From Arthrobacter sp. CDRTa11 (GTDB lineage: Bacteria > Actinomycetota > Actinomycetes > Actinomycetales > Micrococcaceae), in NCBI RefSeq assembly GCF_026427775.1, contig NZ_CP044532.1, positions 4,960,001 to 5,024,000 on the forward strand: DNA of 64,000 bases, in the 5' to 3' direction. Each line of letters begins with the position of its first letter. The stretch's first letter is position 1. The notes beneath the pieces are model-generated. The model was not told where the DNA came from. It ran no database searches and was given only the letters and a program-made list of their open reading frames with translations. Positions 1 to 8,838 of this stretch are shown piece by piece. The position numbers and the translations under genes were made by a program.

Positions 1-1
1 C

Positions 2-355
2 ATCCGCTGCTTCCAGGACAACGCCCTGGTGAAGTCGACGCTGGCAACTCCCGGCGACGGCGCGGTGCTGGTGGTGGACGGCGGCGGATCGCTGGGCACG
101 GCCCTGATGGGCGACATGATTGCCGAAAGCGCCGTCGCGAACGGCTGGGCCGGTGTGGTGATCAACGGTGCCATTCGGGACCGTGAGGCCATTGCCCGGC
201 TGGACCTGGGGGTCAAGGCGCTGGGCAGCAATCCGCGCAAGAGCGCCAAGGCCGGCGCCGGCGAGGTTGACGTGGATGTGGAGATCGACGGCGTGACCTT
301 CCGCCCCGGTATCACTGTCTGGTGCGACCCCGACGGCATCCTTGTGGAGCGCTGA
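2..355 (+). CDS. RraA-like family protein, 3' part only
   Basis: The gene enters from the left edge, so its start is outside the window; the frame is open from base 2 to the TGA at 353-355. The visible 117 residues match the C-terminal two thirds of the RraA fold: DNALVKS, then [16 protein letters not shown], then [12 protein letters not shown]. In this family the G-D and R-D motifs bind Mg2+ and substrate. Family members are either RNase E inhibitors (RraA) or class II 4-hydroxy-4-methyl-2-oxoglutarate/oxaloacetate aldolases. Sequence alone cannot separate these here. In an actinobacterium that uses aromatics the aldolase role is plausible but inferred. Confidence 0.85.
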   Translation: MRCFQDNALVKSTLATPGDGAVLVVDGGGSLGTALMGDMIAESAVANGWAGVVINGAIRDREAIARLDLGVKALGSNPRKSAKAGAGEVDVDVEIDGVTFRPGITVWCDPDGILVER

Positions 356-398
356 GCGGGAATAAATTCAGGCTGCGGGAACAAAAACGGAACTAACA

Positions 399-417
399 TA
401 GTTACTGGAAGCAACTA
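399..417. promoter_or_regulatory. Candidate operator before the DHA2 efflux gene
   Basis: TAGTTACTGGAAGCAACTA is a near-symmetric 19-mer: arms TAGTT and AACTA, with 7 of 9 position pairs complementary. It lies in an unusually AT-rich 97-bp leader (356-452) just upstream of the MFS gene at 453. The form resembles MarR- or TetR-type operators that control efflux genes. No regulator gene is adjacent inside the window, so the cognate protein is unknown. Confidence 0.4.
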
Positions 418-452
418 TTAGTACCAATTCCTCTTTTTCCCTGGGAGCAGCC

Positions 453-2114
453 ATGTCCAAAGCCACCGCAGTGCGGGCCGCCGGAGAAACCCTGACGCAC
501 CGGCAAACAGTCACAGTGATGGTGGGGCTCATGCTTGGCATGTTCCTGTCATCGCTTGACCAGACCATCGTGTCCACGTCCATCTACACCATCGCCAACG
601 ACCTGGACGGGCTCTCCCTCCAGGCGTGGGCCACCACCGCCTACCTCATCACCTCCACCGTCAGCACGCCGCTGTACGGCAAGCTGAGCGACATCTTCGG
701 CCGGCGCCCGCTGTACCTTGCCGCCATCGTGATCTTCCTGGCAGGCTCGCTGTACGCCGGGTCCGTGCACTCCATGACAGAGCTGGCCATTGCCCGCGGC
801 ATCCAGGGCATGGGCGCCGGCGGCCTGCTGGCCCTCGCCCTGACCATCATCGGCGACATCGTCTCCCTCAAGGACCGTGCCAAGTTCCAGGGCTACTTCA
901 TGTCCGTGTTCGGCATCTCCTCTGTCCTCGGCCCCGTGGTGGGTGGCGCCTTCGCCGGCTCCGCGAACATCCTGGGATTCGACGGCTGGCGCTGGGTGTT
1001 CTTCATCAACCTGCCGATCGGCCTGGCCGCCCTGGCCGTGGTGTTCCTCTACCTGCACCTGCCGGCCAAGCACGTCAAGCAAAAGATCGACTACTGGGGC
1101 GCAGCGGCCATCACCCTTGCCATCGTGCCGCTCCTGCTCGTCGCGGAGCAGGGCCGCAGCTGGGGCTGGACGTCCCTGACCTCGTTCCTCTGCTACGGCC
1201 TGGGCGTGGTGGGGATCGTCTGGTTCCTGCTGGCCGAGAAGGGTGCCGGAGACTACGCACTGATTCCGCTCCGGCTGTTCAAGAACCTGACCTTCGGCCT
1301 GTCCTCGCTCCTGAACTTCATCATCGGCGTCGGCATGTTCGGGGCCATCGCCATGCTTCCCATGTACCTGCAGCTGGTCAAGGGGCTCACCCCCACGGAG
1401 GCCGGCCTGATGATGATCACCTTCACTGCAGGCATCCTCACCGGCTCCATCACAGCCGGCCGCACCATTTCCGCCTCCGGCACCTACCGGATCTTCCCCA
1501 TCATGGGTACGGCCATCCTGACCGCCGCCGCCCTGGCCATGGGCCTGACCCTCGGCGTGGATACCGGCCTCTGGGTGCCGGGTCTCATCGCCGTCTTCTT
1601 TGGCATGGGACTGGGCTTCTGCATGCAGCCGCTGACCCTGGCCATGCAGGTCTCGGTCCCCGCGAAGGACATGGGCGTGGGAACCTCCTCCGCCGCGTTC
1701 TTCCGCTCGATGGGCGGCGCGGTGGGCACGGCGGTGTTCATCTCCATGCTCTTCAGCCTGGCCGCGGCCCGGATTGCCGACACCATGAAATCGGCCATGG
1801 GAAGTGCCGACTACCAGGCCGTGCTCAATGACCCGGCCGTGGCCGCCGACCCCGCCAACGCCAAGCTCTATGAGTTCTTCCAGCACGGCGCATCCAACGA
1901 GTCCCTCAACGACACCAGTTGGCTGCACACCGCCAACAGCGTGCTCACCCGGCCCATCACCGAGGGATTCGCCTACGCGATCGACACCGTGATGATCACC
2001 GCGGCAGTGCTCACGGGGATCGCCTTCCTCATCAGCTTCGCCTTGCCGAACAAGAAGCTGATGGACCCGAAGTCCGCGCCGCAGAAGGCGCCGGAGGCAG
2101 TGCCAGCGCACTGA
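453..2114 (+). CDS. DHA2-family MFS drug/proton antiporter
   Basis: A 553-residue protein with about 14 predicted membrane segments, the length and topology of the EmrB/QacA (DHA2) drug:H+ antiporters. After a 20-residue cytoplasmic N-terminus comes the DHA2 motif SSLDQTIVSTSIYTIA (about residues 33-48), then MFS motif A GKLSDIFGRRPLY (about 76-88). The motif-C-like GISSVLGPVVGGAF follows near residue 155. The ATG at 453 is preceded by GGGAG at good spacing. The gene stands alone and ends in a strong hairpin at 2161-2199. Substrates cannot be read from sequence; multidrug or antibiotic export is the family inference. The AT-rich leader with a dyad suggests local repression. Confidence 0.9.
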   Translation: MSKATAVRAAGETLTHRQTVTVMVGLMLGMFLSSLDQTIVSTSIYTIANDLDGLSLQAWATTAYLITSTVSTPLYGKLSDIFGRRPLYLAAIVIFLAGSLYAGSVHSMTELAIARGIQGMGAGGLLALALTIIGDIVSLKDRAKFQGYFMSVFGISSVLGPVVGGAFAGSANILGFDGWRWVFFINLPIGLAALAVVFLYLHLPAKHVKQKIDYWGAAAITLAIVPLLLVAEQGRSWGWTSLTSFLCYGLGVVGIVWFLLAEKGAGDYALIPLRLFKNLTFGLSSLLNFIIGVGMFGAIAMLPMYLQLVKGLTPTEAGLMMITFTAGILTGSITAGRTISASGTYRIFPIMGTAILTAAALAMGLTLGVDTGLWVPGLIAVFFGMGLGFCMQPLTLAMQVSVPAKDMGVGTSSAAFFRSMGGAVGTAVFISMLFSLAAARIADTMKSAMGSADYQAVLNDPAVAADPANAKLYEFFQHGASNESLNDTSWLHTANSVLTRPITEGFAYAIDTVMITAAVLTGIAFLISFALPNKKLMDPKSAPQKAPEAVPAH

Positions 2115-2160
2115 CCCGACTCACTGGCCCACGCCGAGCGCGGAAGACGAAAATAGGGCT

Positions 2161-2199
2161 GAAGACGACGACGGCGCGCATCACGCCGTCGTCGTCTTC
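2161..2199 (+). terminator. Strong hairpin terminator after the DHA2 gene
   Basis: Arms GAAGACGACGACGGCG (2161-2176) and its exact complement (2184-2199) form a perfect 16-bp stem with a 7-nt loop, 47 bp after the stop. No T-run follows, which is common for actinobacterial terminators. Confidence 0.75.
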
Positions 2200-2342
2200 C
2201 GTTGTGGGGCAGGTGGGGCCCAAGTGGAACAGTGGCCGGTGACGTGCCACACTGTGTAGCGCGTGTGCGCCGGCGTCTGGGCCGGTACCGCAGCCGACGA
2301 CGTCCGCACCGCAGCCACCCGACCCCAAACCCAGGGAGTACC

Positions 2343-3782
2343 ATGTCCACCGCCAAGGAGCAGATAACCGCCAAGATCCCTCAGCGGGTGATCTGGCTGG
2401 CACTGGCGGGCGCGGTGGGCGGCTTCCTCTTCGGCTTCGACTCGTCGGTGGTCAACGGCGCTGTTGACGCCATCAAGGACGAGTTTGCGCTCTCCGAGGC
2501 CGTCACCGGCTTCGCCGTGGCCATTGCCCTGCTGGGCTGCGCGGCGGGCGCCTACCTGGCCGGCAAGGTTGCCGACCGTTACGGCCGCATTCCCGCCATG
2601 AAGCTTGGCGCGCTGCTGTTCCTGGTCAGCGCCATCGGGACAGGCTTTGCCTTCGGCGTCTGGGACCTGATCTTCTGGCGCCTGGTGGGAGGACTCGGCA
2701 TCGGGCTGGCCTCGGTCATCGCCCCCGCCTACATCTCGGAGATTTCCCCACGGCAGGTGCGCGGCCGGCTGGCCTCGCTGCAGCAGCTGGCCATCACCAC
2801 AGGTATCTTCGCCGCGCTCCTCTCAGACGCCCTCTTCGCCACCAGCGCAGGTGGAGCGGACCAGGGGTTCTGGCTGGGCATTGAAGCGTGGCGCTGGATG
2901 TTCCTGGCCGCGGCGGTGCCTGCTGTGGTTTACGGCTGGATCGCCTACACCCTCCCCGAGTCCCCCCGTTTCCTGGTCTTCCAGGGCAAAGACGAGGAAG
3001 CCCGCAAGGTCTTCGACTCCATCGCCCCGGCGGAAGACACCGACAGGCACATCCGCGAAATCCAGGATGCGATCGAAGAGGACAAGCTGGCGGGCCAGAA
3101 GGGATCCCTCCGCGGCAGGACCTTTGGCCTCCAGGCCGTGGTCTGGGTGGGCATTACCCTGTCCGTGCTGCAGCAGTTCGTGGGCATCAACGTGATCTTC
3201 TATTACTCCACCACGCTGTGGAAGGCGGTTGGCTTCCAGGAGAAGGACTCGCTGACCATCTCCGTGGCCACCTCCATCACCAATATCCTGGTCACCCTGG
3301 TGGCCATCGCTCTGGTGGACCGCATCGGGCGCCGGCCCATCCTGTTGGCCGGCTCGATTGGCATGGCCGTCGCGCTCGGCACCATGGCCCTGGCGTTCTC
3401 CGCCGCGGTGGGTTCCGGCCCGGACATCTCCCTGCCGGGCGCATGGGGACCGGTGGCCCTGGTGGCCGCCAACATCTTTGTGGTCAGCTTCGGAGCTTCC
3501 TGGGGACCCCTGGTGTGGGTACTCCTGGGCGAGATCTTCCCATCCCGGATCCGCGCCCGCGCCCTTGGCCTGGCTGCGGCGGCGCAGTGGGTGGCCAACT
3601 TCGCCATCACGCTCAGCTTCCCCGTGATGGCGGCCGCCTCCCTGCCGCTGACCTACGCCATGTACGCACTGTTCGCGGCGGCGTCATTCTTCTTTGTGAT
3701 GTTCAAGGTGCCTGAAACCAACGGCATGTCCCTGGAACAGGCCGAGACCCTGTTTGTGCCCAAGGGATCAGTCAAGGCGTAA
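2343..3782 (+). CDS. Sugar-porter-family MFS transporter
   Basis: A 479-residue, 12-segment MFS protein of the sugar porter family. Diagnostic features in order: GGFLFGFDSSVVNG in the first membrane helix, KVADRYGR (motif A), RGRLASLQQLAITTGI, the PESPRFLV signature after TM6, QQFVGINVIFYYS in TM7, DRIGRRP, and VPETNGMSLEQAE after TM12. These fit proton-coupled uptake of a hexose, pentose or polyol. The frame is open further upstream, but the ATG at 2343, preceded by GGGAG, gives the family's normal N-terminus. Mannitol genes lie 1 kb away on the other strand, so a sugar or polyol substrate is likely but not defined. Confidence 0.9.
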   Translation: MSTAKEQITAKIPQRVIWLALAGAVGGFLFGFDSSVVNGAVDAIKDEFALSEAVTGFAVAIALLGCAAGAYLAGKVADRYGRIPAMKLGALLFLVSAIGTGFAFGVWDLIFWRLVGGLGIGLASVIAPAYISEISPRQVRGRLASLQQLAITTGIFAALLSDALFATSAGGADQGFWLGIEAWRWMFLAAAVPAVVYGWIAYTLPESPRFLVFQGKDEEARKVFDSIAPAEDTDRHIREIQDAIEEDKLAGQKGSLRGRTFGLQAVVWVGITLSVLQQFVGINVIFYYSTTLWKAVGFQEKDSLTISVATSITNILVTLVAIALVDRIGRRPILLAGSIGMAVALGTMALAFSAAVGSGPDISLPGAWGPVALVAANIFVVSFGASWGPLVWVLLGEIFPSRIRARALGLAAAAQWVANFAITLSFPVMAAASLPLTYAMYALFAAASFFFVMFKVPETNGMSLEQAETLFVPKGSVKA

Positions 3783-3817
3783 GTGACTGCACCGCCCCTC
3801 TCCCCTGTCCGCCCCTG

Positions 3818-3889
3818 TTTCCCAACTAGGTCGCAGTAAGTGTCGTTTTGAGGGCTCATAACGACACTTACTGCTACCTAGTTGGGAAA
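3818..3889. repeat. Family A intergenic palindromic repeat, copy 1
   Basis: A 72-bp near-perfect palindrome between the convergent sugar-porter and GNAT genes. Arms begin TTTCCCAACTAGGT and run 30 bp with one mismatch (C/A), around core TGTCGTT-TTGAGGGCTCAT-AACGACA. The inner loop itself holds TGAG/CTCA. Related copies occur at 46364 and 54456. As a transcript it would form a very stable hairpin, so it may also terminate both genes. Confidence 0.9.
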
Positions 3890-3890
3890 G

Positions 3891-4412
3891 TTAGAGCGTG
3901 AGCTTCATGCCCTCGTGGCTCATATCGAACCCAAGGCGCTCATAAAACCGGTGGGCGTCCTTGCGCGTCTTGTGGGTGGTCAGTTGCATTGTGGTGCAGC
4001 CGCGTGCCCGTGACTCTTCGATGGCCCAGTTCACCATCAGATTGCCGATCCCCTGGCCGCGCAGGCTTGCCGCTACCCTGACAGCCTCAATCTGGGCACG
4101 CCACGAACCGCGGCGTGAAATTCCCGGCAGGAAACTCAGCTGGAACGTGGCCACCACCTGCCCTGACGCCTCGCCGTCAGGCACCAGCTCGCCCACCACC
4201 AGCAAGTGGTTGGGGTCCGCGTCGATCGCCCCGAAGGCCTCCTCGTAGGGCGCCAGATCCTCCGCGCTTTCACGGGAGGCACCCAGCGCATCATCGGCGA
4301 GCAGTCCAACGATGGCCGCCACATCGGTCCGCAGGGCGCGGCGGAGGTGGAACGTACCGCCGCCGACATCAGCAGTCAGCAAAGCGGAGAGGGCACCTGG
4401 GTTTTGGGTCAC
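3891..4412 (-). CDS. GNAT-family N-acetyltransferase
   Basis: A GCN5-type acetyltransferase of about 173 residues. The core begins FHLRRALRTDVAAIVGLL, the acetyl-CoA pyrophosphate loop is VRVAASLRGQGIGNLMV (R/Q-x-x-G-x-G/A), and the end is AHRFYERLGF, typical of the last GNAT strand and helix. The open frame runs to 4538, but that extension reads through the terminator hairpin of mtlD (4471-4511). I therefore prefer the GTG at 4412; a TTG at 4382 is an alternative. The stop abuts the family A palindrome. The substrate is unknown: the family acetylates small amines, amino acids, antibiotics or protein N-termini. Confidence 0.8.
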   Translation of the reverse strand: MTQNPGALSALLTADVGGGTFHLRRALRTDVAAIVGLLADDALGASRESAEDLAPYEEAFGAIDADPNHLLVVGELVPDGEASGQVVATFQLSFLPGISRRGSWRAQIEAVRVAASLRGQGIGNLMVNWAIEESRARGCTTMQLTTHKTRKDAHRFYERLGFDMSHEGMKLTL

Positions 4413-4460
4413 CAGCCCAGCATTGCATATCCGGATTAGCCGGGAGGCAAAAGCCGAGCC

Positions 4461-4511
4461 AAAGCAGAAACGCACGACGCCGGCACTCGGGGTGAGCGCC
4501 GGCGTCGTGCG
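4461..4511 (-). terminator. Terminator of the mtl operon
   Basis: A perfect 14-bp stem (CGCACGACGCCGGC at 4471-4484, complement at 4498-4511) with a 13-nt loop. On the minus strand it is followed by TTTCTGCTTT. It sits 50 bp after the mtlD stop. Confidence 0.8.
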
Positions 4512-4539
4512 GGGAAGGCTTCCGCCAAAAGCCGCCAAG

Positions 4540-4551
4540 GTGAGAGAGCGT
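4540..4551. repeat. Isolated GTGAGAGAGCGT element
   Basis: A single copy of the 12-bp core that forms the array at 16139-16311. It lies between the mtlD stop and the mtl terminator hairpin. Confidence 0.6.
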
Positions 4552-4561
4552 CGGGAGGAGG

Positions 4562-5725
4562 TCAGGCCGGGGCCTTGGCCACCTCCGCCTGGCGTTCCTC
4601 CACCAGGGTGGAGATAGCAGCAAACAGCGGGTGCCCGGGAGCCAGGCCGGTGATCCTCTCCGTTGCCGCGTCAGGAGAAGACGACGCCAGGATCTGTGCC
4701 AGTTCCGTGGCCTCTGCGTCGGCGGGATCGTTGAAGCGCAGTGCGGCGGCGATGGCGCCCAGCAGGGCCTCCGGCACGATCCCGCGTTCGGCCAGCTCAG
4801 CCGCCGGGCTGATGAAGCGTTCGTTCCGGCTGAGTTTGCGCAGCGGGGCGCGGCCCACCCGATGCACAGTGTCTGGCAGGTGCGGGTTGGAGAACCGGAC
4901 CAGGATCTTCTGGACGTAGGCTTCCTGCTCGTCGCTGTTGAAGCCGTGCTTGGCCACCAGGAGCTGCTTGGTTTCCTCCAGGACCGCCCGCACGTCTTCG
5001 GCCACATCCTGGTCAGCCATGGCGTCCGAGATCTTCTCCAGGCCTGCCTCAAAGCCGAAGTAGGCCGCCGAGGCGTGCCCCGTATTCACCGTGAAGAGCT
5101 TCCGTTCGATGTAGGGCGAAAGCTCGTCCACAAAGGTGGCCCCGGGGATGCCCGGTGCTGCCCCGGCAAAGGGCGTCCGGTCGATGACCCACTCGTAGAA
5201 CGTCTCCACCGCGACGTCCAGGCCCTGTCCGGGTTCCTGGTTGGGCACGATCCGGTCCACTGCGGTGTTCGCGAACACCGCTTTGCCGTCCAGCGCCCCG
5301 GCGGCGGCGCCCGGCTGGGAAGCCACTTCCTTGGCCAGGATGTCTGTGGCATTGATGGCGTTCTCACAGGCCATGACCTGCAGCGGAGCCAGTTCTGGTC
5401 CCCTTGCAACCATGCCCCTGGCAATCACCGGTGCCACAAACTTCAGGACCTGCGGCCCCACAGCGGTGGTGACGATATCCGCCGTCGCAATTTCTGCAAC
5501 AAGCTCCGCCTCCTGGGTGTTGGAGTTCAGCGCGCGGAAGTTGGTTACCGTCCTGACTGTGGGGTTCTCGCCCACCTCGTGAACCGCGTAGCTGTCCGCC
5601 GCGGCGAGCTGGTTGATGAGGTCGTCGGCGACATCTGCGAAAACCACCTCATACCCGGCCTGGTGCAGCAGGAGGCCCACAAAGCCGCGGCCGATGTTGC
5701 CCGCTCCGAAATGTACCGCCTTCAC
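4562..5725 (-). CDS. mtlD: Mannitol-1-phosphate 5-dehydrogenase
   Basis: A 387-residue polyol dehydrogenase, the usual MtlD length, that oxidises mannitol 1-phosphate from the PTS to fructose 6-phosphate with NAD+. The N-terminus [17 protein letters not shown] is the Rossmann dinucleotide loop. [13 protein letters not shown] in the middle and [13 protein letters not shown] in the C-terminal helical domain are family signatures. The GTG start shares one base with the mtlA stop (TAGTG), so the two are translationally coupled. A strong hairpin 50 bp after the stop ends the operon. Confidence 0.95.
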   Translation of the reverse strand: MKAVHFGAGNIGRGFVGLLLHQAGYEVVFADVADDLINQLAAADSYAVHEVGENPTVRTVTNFRALNSNTQEAELVAEIATADIVTTAVGPQVLKFVAPVIARGMVARGPELAPLQVMACENAINATDILAKEVASQPGAAAGALDGKAVFANTAVDRIVPNQEPGQGLDVAVETFYEWVIDRTPFAGAAPGIPGATFVDELSPYIERKLFTVNTGHASAAYFGFEAGLEKISDAMADQDVAEDVRAVLEETKQLLVAKHGFNSDEQEAYVQKILVRFSNPHLPDTVHRVGRAPLRKLSRNERFISPAAELAERGIVPEALLGAIAAALRFNDPADAEATELAQILASSSPDAATERITGLAPGHPLFAAISTLVEERQAEVAKAPA

Positions 5726-7806
5726 TATGAGTTGACCTTTCCGAACAGCGCCAGCACTTCATCCACAGTGGTGGCCGCTTCGAGCTGGGCCACCTGGGCC
5801 TTGTCGGTGAAGACCTTTGCAATGGAGGACAGGATGTGGAGGTGCTCATTGTTGATGCCGGCCACGCCCACCACGAACTTCACCTCTTTGCCGTTCCAGT
5901 CGATGCCGTCCGGGTAGCGGATCACGGAAACCGCGGACCTCTTGATGTGGTCCTTGGCTGCGTTGGTGCCGTGCGGGATGGCCAGGTAGCTGCCCATGTA
6001 GGTGGAGACAGATTCCTCGCGCTCGTGCATGGCGGTGATGTAGCCCTCGTCGACGGCGTCCCGGGCCAGCAGGAGCCGGCCGGCCTCGTCGATCGCGGCG
6101 TCGCGGGTAGTGGCGGTGCCGTTGAGGATCACGCTGTCCGGTGACAGGATCTCAGAACGTCCGACGGCGGGACCTGCAGCAGCGCCCCCGGCTGCGGCAG
6201 CGGTTCCCGTTGCGGCAGCGGTTCCGGCCGCAGTTCCGGCGGGAACATCAGCTGCATGGGCACCATGGGCCGCGGGAGCGCCGGCGTCGGACGTCCTTTG
6301 CGGGGTTCCCTCGGTGTTACTTTCCTTGACCAGCTCAACGATCTCGTCGTACCGCGGGCTGTTCATGAAGTTGTCCACCGAGAAATGCGCGGCGCTGGAC
6401 GTGACGGGCTTGGCGCGTTCGGTGAGGTCCTGGTGGGTGATCACCACGTCGTAGTCGTCCTTCAGGCTGGCGATGGACGCGTTGGTGACCTTGACGTCCG
6501 GGAAACCGGCCGCTTTGATCTTGTTCCGCAGTACCGAGGCGCCCATGGCGCTGGATCCCATGCCGGCGTCGCAGGCGAACACGATGTTTCGGATGGGACC
6601 TGCCATCACAGCGGTGCCCACGCCGCCAGCGGCTCCCGCACCGGCACCGGTCAGTGTCGAGGCGACGGAGCTCTTCTTGCCCTTCATCGCCTCCATCTTG
6701 GACGTGGCGTCGCTGAGGTCCACTTCGTCGCTGTGCTTGGTGGTCTTCAGGATCACGGAAGCAACCAGGAACGAAACGGTGGTGGCAAGCACCACGGAGA
6801 GGATCACGCCGACGTAGCTGTCACGGGAGGTCTGGGCGAGCACCGCAATGATGGAACCCGGAGCCGCGGGCGCCACGAGGCCTGCGTTGGTGATGGCCAG
6901 TGTGGCGATGCCCGTCATGCCGCCGGCGATCGATGCCAGGATCAGCAGCGGACGCATCAGGACGTACGGGAAGTAGATTTCGTGGATGCCGCCGAAAAAG
7001 TGGATGATGGCGGCACCGGGGGCGGAGGCCTTTGCAATGCCGCGGCCGAAGAACATGTACGCGAGCAGGATACCCAGGCCCGGGCCGGGGTTGGCTTCGA
7101 GCAGGAACAGGATGGACTTGCCCTGGTCAAGGGACTGCTGGATGCCCAGCGGGGTCAGCACGCCGTGGTTGATGGCGTTGTTCAGGAACAGCACTTTAGC
7201 GGGTTCGATGAAGATGCTGGTCAGCGGCAGCAGGCCGTTATTGACCAGGAACTGCACCACGTTGCCTGCTCCGGTACTGAAGGCGGTGACCAGTGGGGAG
7301 ATGCCATAGAAGCCCAGCATGGCCAGCAGGGCGCCCCAGATACCGGCAGAGAAGTTGTTGACCAGCATCTCGAAGCCGGGCCGGATCTTCCCTTCCCAGA
7401 GGGAGTCGATCTTCTTCATGGTCCAGCCGCCAAGCGGGCCCATGATCATGGCGCCGATGAACATCGGGATGCCGGCACCCACGATCACGCCCATGGTGCC
7501 GATGGCACCCACGACGCCGCCGCGGACGTCGTAGACCATCCGGCCGCCGGTGTAGGCGATCAGCAGCGGCAGCAGGTAGGTGATCATGGGGCCAACCAGG
7601 CCAACATTTTTGACACCGTTCGTCTCGCCATAGCCGCCCAGTTGGGGAACGGGAATCCAGCCCTTTTCGATGAAAAGCGCCGTGATCAGGCCCCAGGCGA
7701 TGAACGCCCCGATATTGGGCATGATCATGCCGGACAGGAACGTCCCGAATTTCTGGACGCCTACCCGCATGCTGGTGCGAGGCTTTGCAACTGTCTCTGT
7801 TGCCAT
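5725..7806 (-). CDS. mtlA: Mannitol PTS transporter, fused EIICBA
   Basis: A 693-residue membrane permease that imports mannitol and phosphorylates it to mannitol 1-phosphate. EIIC spans about residues 1-355, with [13 protein letters not shown] (about 209-221) and [13 protein letters not shown] (about 272-284). EIIB follows, with phospho-cysteine C412 in [14 protein letters not shown] 50-residue Ala/Gly/Thr-rich linker (about 505-550) joins it to EIIA, whose phospho-histidine is H612 in [13 protein letters not shown]. It is co-transcribed with mtlD downstream. The phosphate donor chain starts at ptsI (8839); no ptsH is visible nearby. The low-complexity linker carries short repeats. Confidence 0.95.
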   Translation of the reverse strand: MATETVAKPRTSMRVGVQKFGTFLSGMIMPNIGAFIAWGLITALFIEKGWIPVPQLGGYGETNGVKNVGLVGPMITYLLPLLIAYTGGRMVYDVRGGVVGAIGTMGVIVGAGIPMFIGAMIMGPLGGWTMKKIDSLWEGKIRPGFEMLVNNFSAGIWGALLAMLGFYGISPLVTAFSTGAGNVVQFLVNNGLLPLTSIFIEPAKVLFLNNAINHGVLTPLGIQQSLDQGKSILFLLEANPGPGLGILLAYMFFGRGIAKASAPGAAIIHFFGGIHEIYFPYVLMRPLLILASIAGGMTGIATLAITNAGLVAPAAPGSIIAVLAQTSRDSYVGVILSVVLATTVSFLVASVILKTTKHSDEVDLSDATSKMEAMKGKKSSVASTLTGAGAGAAGGVGTAVMAGPIRNIVFACDAGMGSSAMGASVLRNKIKAAGFPDVKVTNASIASLKDDYDVVITHQDLTERAKPVTSSAAHFSVDNFMNSPRYDEIVELVKESNTEGTPQRTSDAGAPAAHGAHAADVPAGTAAGTAAATGTAAAAGGAAAGPAVGRSEILSPDSVILNGTATTRDAAIDEAGRLLLARDAVDEGYITAMHEREESVSTYMGSYLAIPHGTNAAKDHIKRSAVSVIRYPDGIDWNGKEVKFVVGVAGINNEHLHILSSIAKVFTDKAQVAQLEAATTVDEVLALFGKVNS

Positions 7807-7881
7807 GTGATTTCCTAACCGTGATTCCTGCTGCTCCGCAGGATGTCCGATGGTGACGGCAACTGTGTTCGCTGTTGCCGT

Positions 7882-7913
7882 TGTGAGGTGTCGCCGATGT
7901 GAGGTGTCGCCGT
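7882..7913. repeat. Tandem 16-bp direct repeat before mtlA
   Basis: Two head-to-tail copies of TGTGAGGTGTCGCCG(A/T), at 7882-7897 and 7898-7913, in the 142-bp gap between the TetR gene and mtlA. They lie upstream of the mtlA start and could be regulator sites or a chance duplication. Confidence 0.5.
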
Positions 7914-7948
7914 TGCAAAAGGTGAAGCTGCCTGGCTGCGGGCGCTGA

Positions 7949-8677
7949 CTAGCCGTTGGAGCTGGACGAGATCCGGTGCAGCCATTCGAGGAAGAGTTTG
8001 AGTTCGGAGCTGGAGAGCTGGTCGGAGTGCGATGACTGAAGCGCGGCGTTCAGGGCAATCGCTGCCACCACTACCGAGGACTTCCCGGAGTCATCCGGGC
8101 CCGCACCGGCGGACTGCTCGGCGGACACCGCAAAAATCATGGCGTCCCGGGTCATGGTGGAGAGTTCAAGGTTCCGTTCGGTGGCGGGTTCCGCGATCAG
8201 CATGAGCGTCACACCCACGTTCGCGGCCAGGATGGACCTGGCTGCCTCCCGCGGCTGGACATTGAGCTGGCCTGCCATTGCTGCCTTGTTCAGCATCTCC
8301 TCCATCAGCGCCTCAGCATCAGCCACGATGGCGGGGCGGCTTTCAGGCCGGATATTGCCGAACATCACCAAGTAGAGTTCCGGCTGGTTGAGGCCGAACT
8401 GTACGTGGTTGTCCCACATCCGCCGGATATCTTCCAGCGGGTGCCCGGACGGGGCGAAGTCCCTCTCGCCCGCAACATACTCTTCAAAACCTGCGGCGAC
8501 GACGGCGTCGAACAGACCTTCCTTGTCACCGAAGTGGTGGTACAGCGTGGGCGCCGTGACGCCCGCCAGCTGGGTGATCTGGCGGGTGGAAACGGGAGCC
8601 CCCGCAGAGTTTGCCAGCAATTCGGCCGCCGCACGCAGCAGTCTCATTTTGGGGGGAAGCTGGCCATCCAAACTCAT
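7949..8677 (-). CDS. TetR-family transcriptional regulator next to the mannitol PTS
   Basis: A 242-residue TetR-type repressor. The N-terminal helix-turn-helix is ITQLAGVTAPTLYHHFGDKEGLF (about residues 33-56), the classic TetR signature. The rest is a helical ligand-binding domain like that of TetR_C-type members. It is encoded in the same direction as mtlA and mtlD and divergent from ptsI, with short dyads at its own start and in the shared promoter region (8677-8710). Control of the PTS genes is inferred from position. It is not the MtlR-type activator with PTS domains found in Firmicutes. Confidence 0.85.
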   Translation of the reverse strand: MSLDGQLPPKMRLLRAAAELLANSAGAPVSTRQITQLAGVTAPTLYHHFGDKEGLFDAVVAAGFEEYVAGERDFAPSGHPLEDIRRMWDNHVQFGLNQPELYLVMFGNIRPESRPAIVADAEALMEEMLNKAAMAGQLNVQPREAARSILAANVGVTLMLIAEPATERNLELSTMTRDAMIFAVSAEQSAGAGPDDSGKSSVVVAAIALNAALQSSHSDQLSSSELKLFLEWLHRISSSSNG

Positions 8678-8710
8678 AGCCGCTACCCTATCACCTATAG
8701 CGTTGCTATA
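8677..8710. promoter_or_regulatory. Candidate TetR operators between tetR and ptsI
   Basis: TATAGC-GTT-GCTATA (8696-8710) is a perfect 6+6 inverted repeat. A smaller dyad TAGC-C-GCTA lies at 8677-8685 overlapping the tetR start. Both sit in the divergent promoter region, as expected for an autoregulated TetR that also controls ptsI. Confidence 0.55.
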
Positions 8711-8838
8711 TGAACTGCATCACATACAATTTTTTCAGGCGCGTTTCCGCCGCCGCACCACCCGGGTGCGGCGGCCCCCGGCATGGCGCCGGGACAACCT
8801 TGGCGGGCCTGGCTACCGGCAGAGAATGAGGACCTTCA

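Noticed and set aside
549-2111. A 520-residue open frame on the opposite strand of the DHA2 gene
   Set aside because: It is a GC-bias shadow: His/Gly/Arg-rich with no recognisable domain, while the plus strand has clear MFS motifs.
4413-4538. N-terminal extension of the first GNAT to 4538
   Set aside because: It would translate through the mtl terminator hairpin and add Pro/Ser-rich residues not seen in GNAT proteins.
4562-5725. A general oxidoreductase of the mannitol 2-dehydrogenase type
   Set aside because: The [12 protein letters not shown] motif, the length and the coupling to mtlA fit mannitol-1-phosphate 5-dehydrogenase better.
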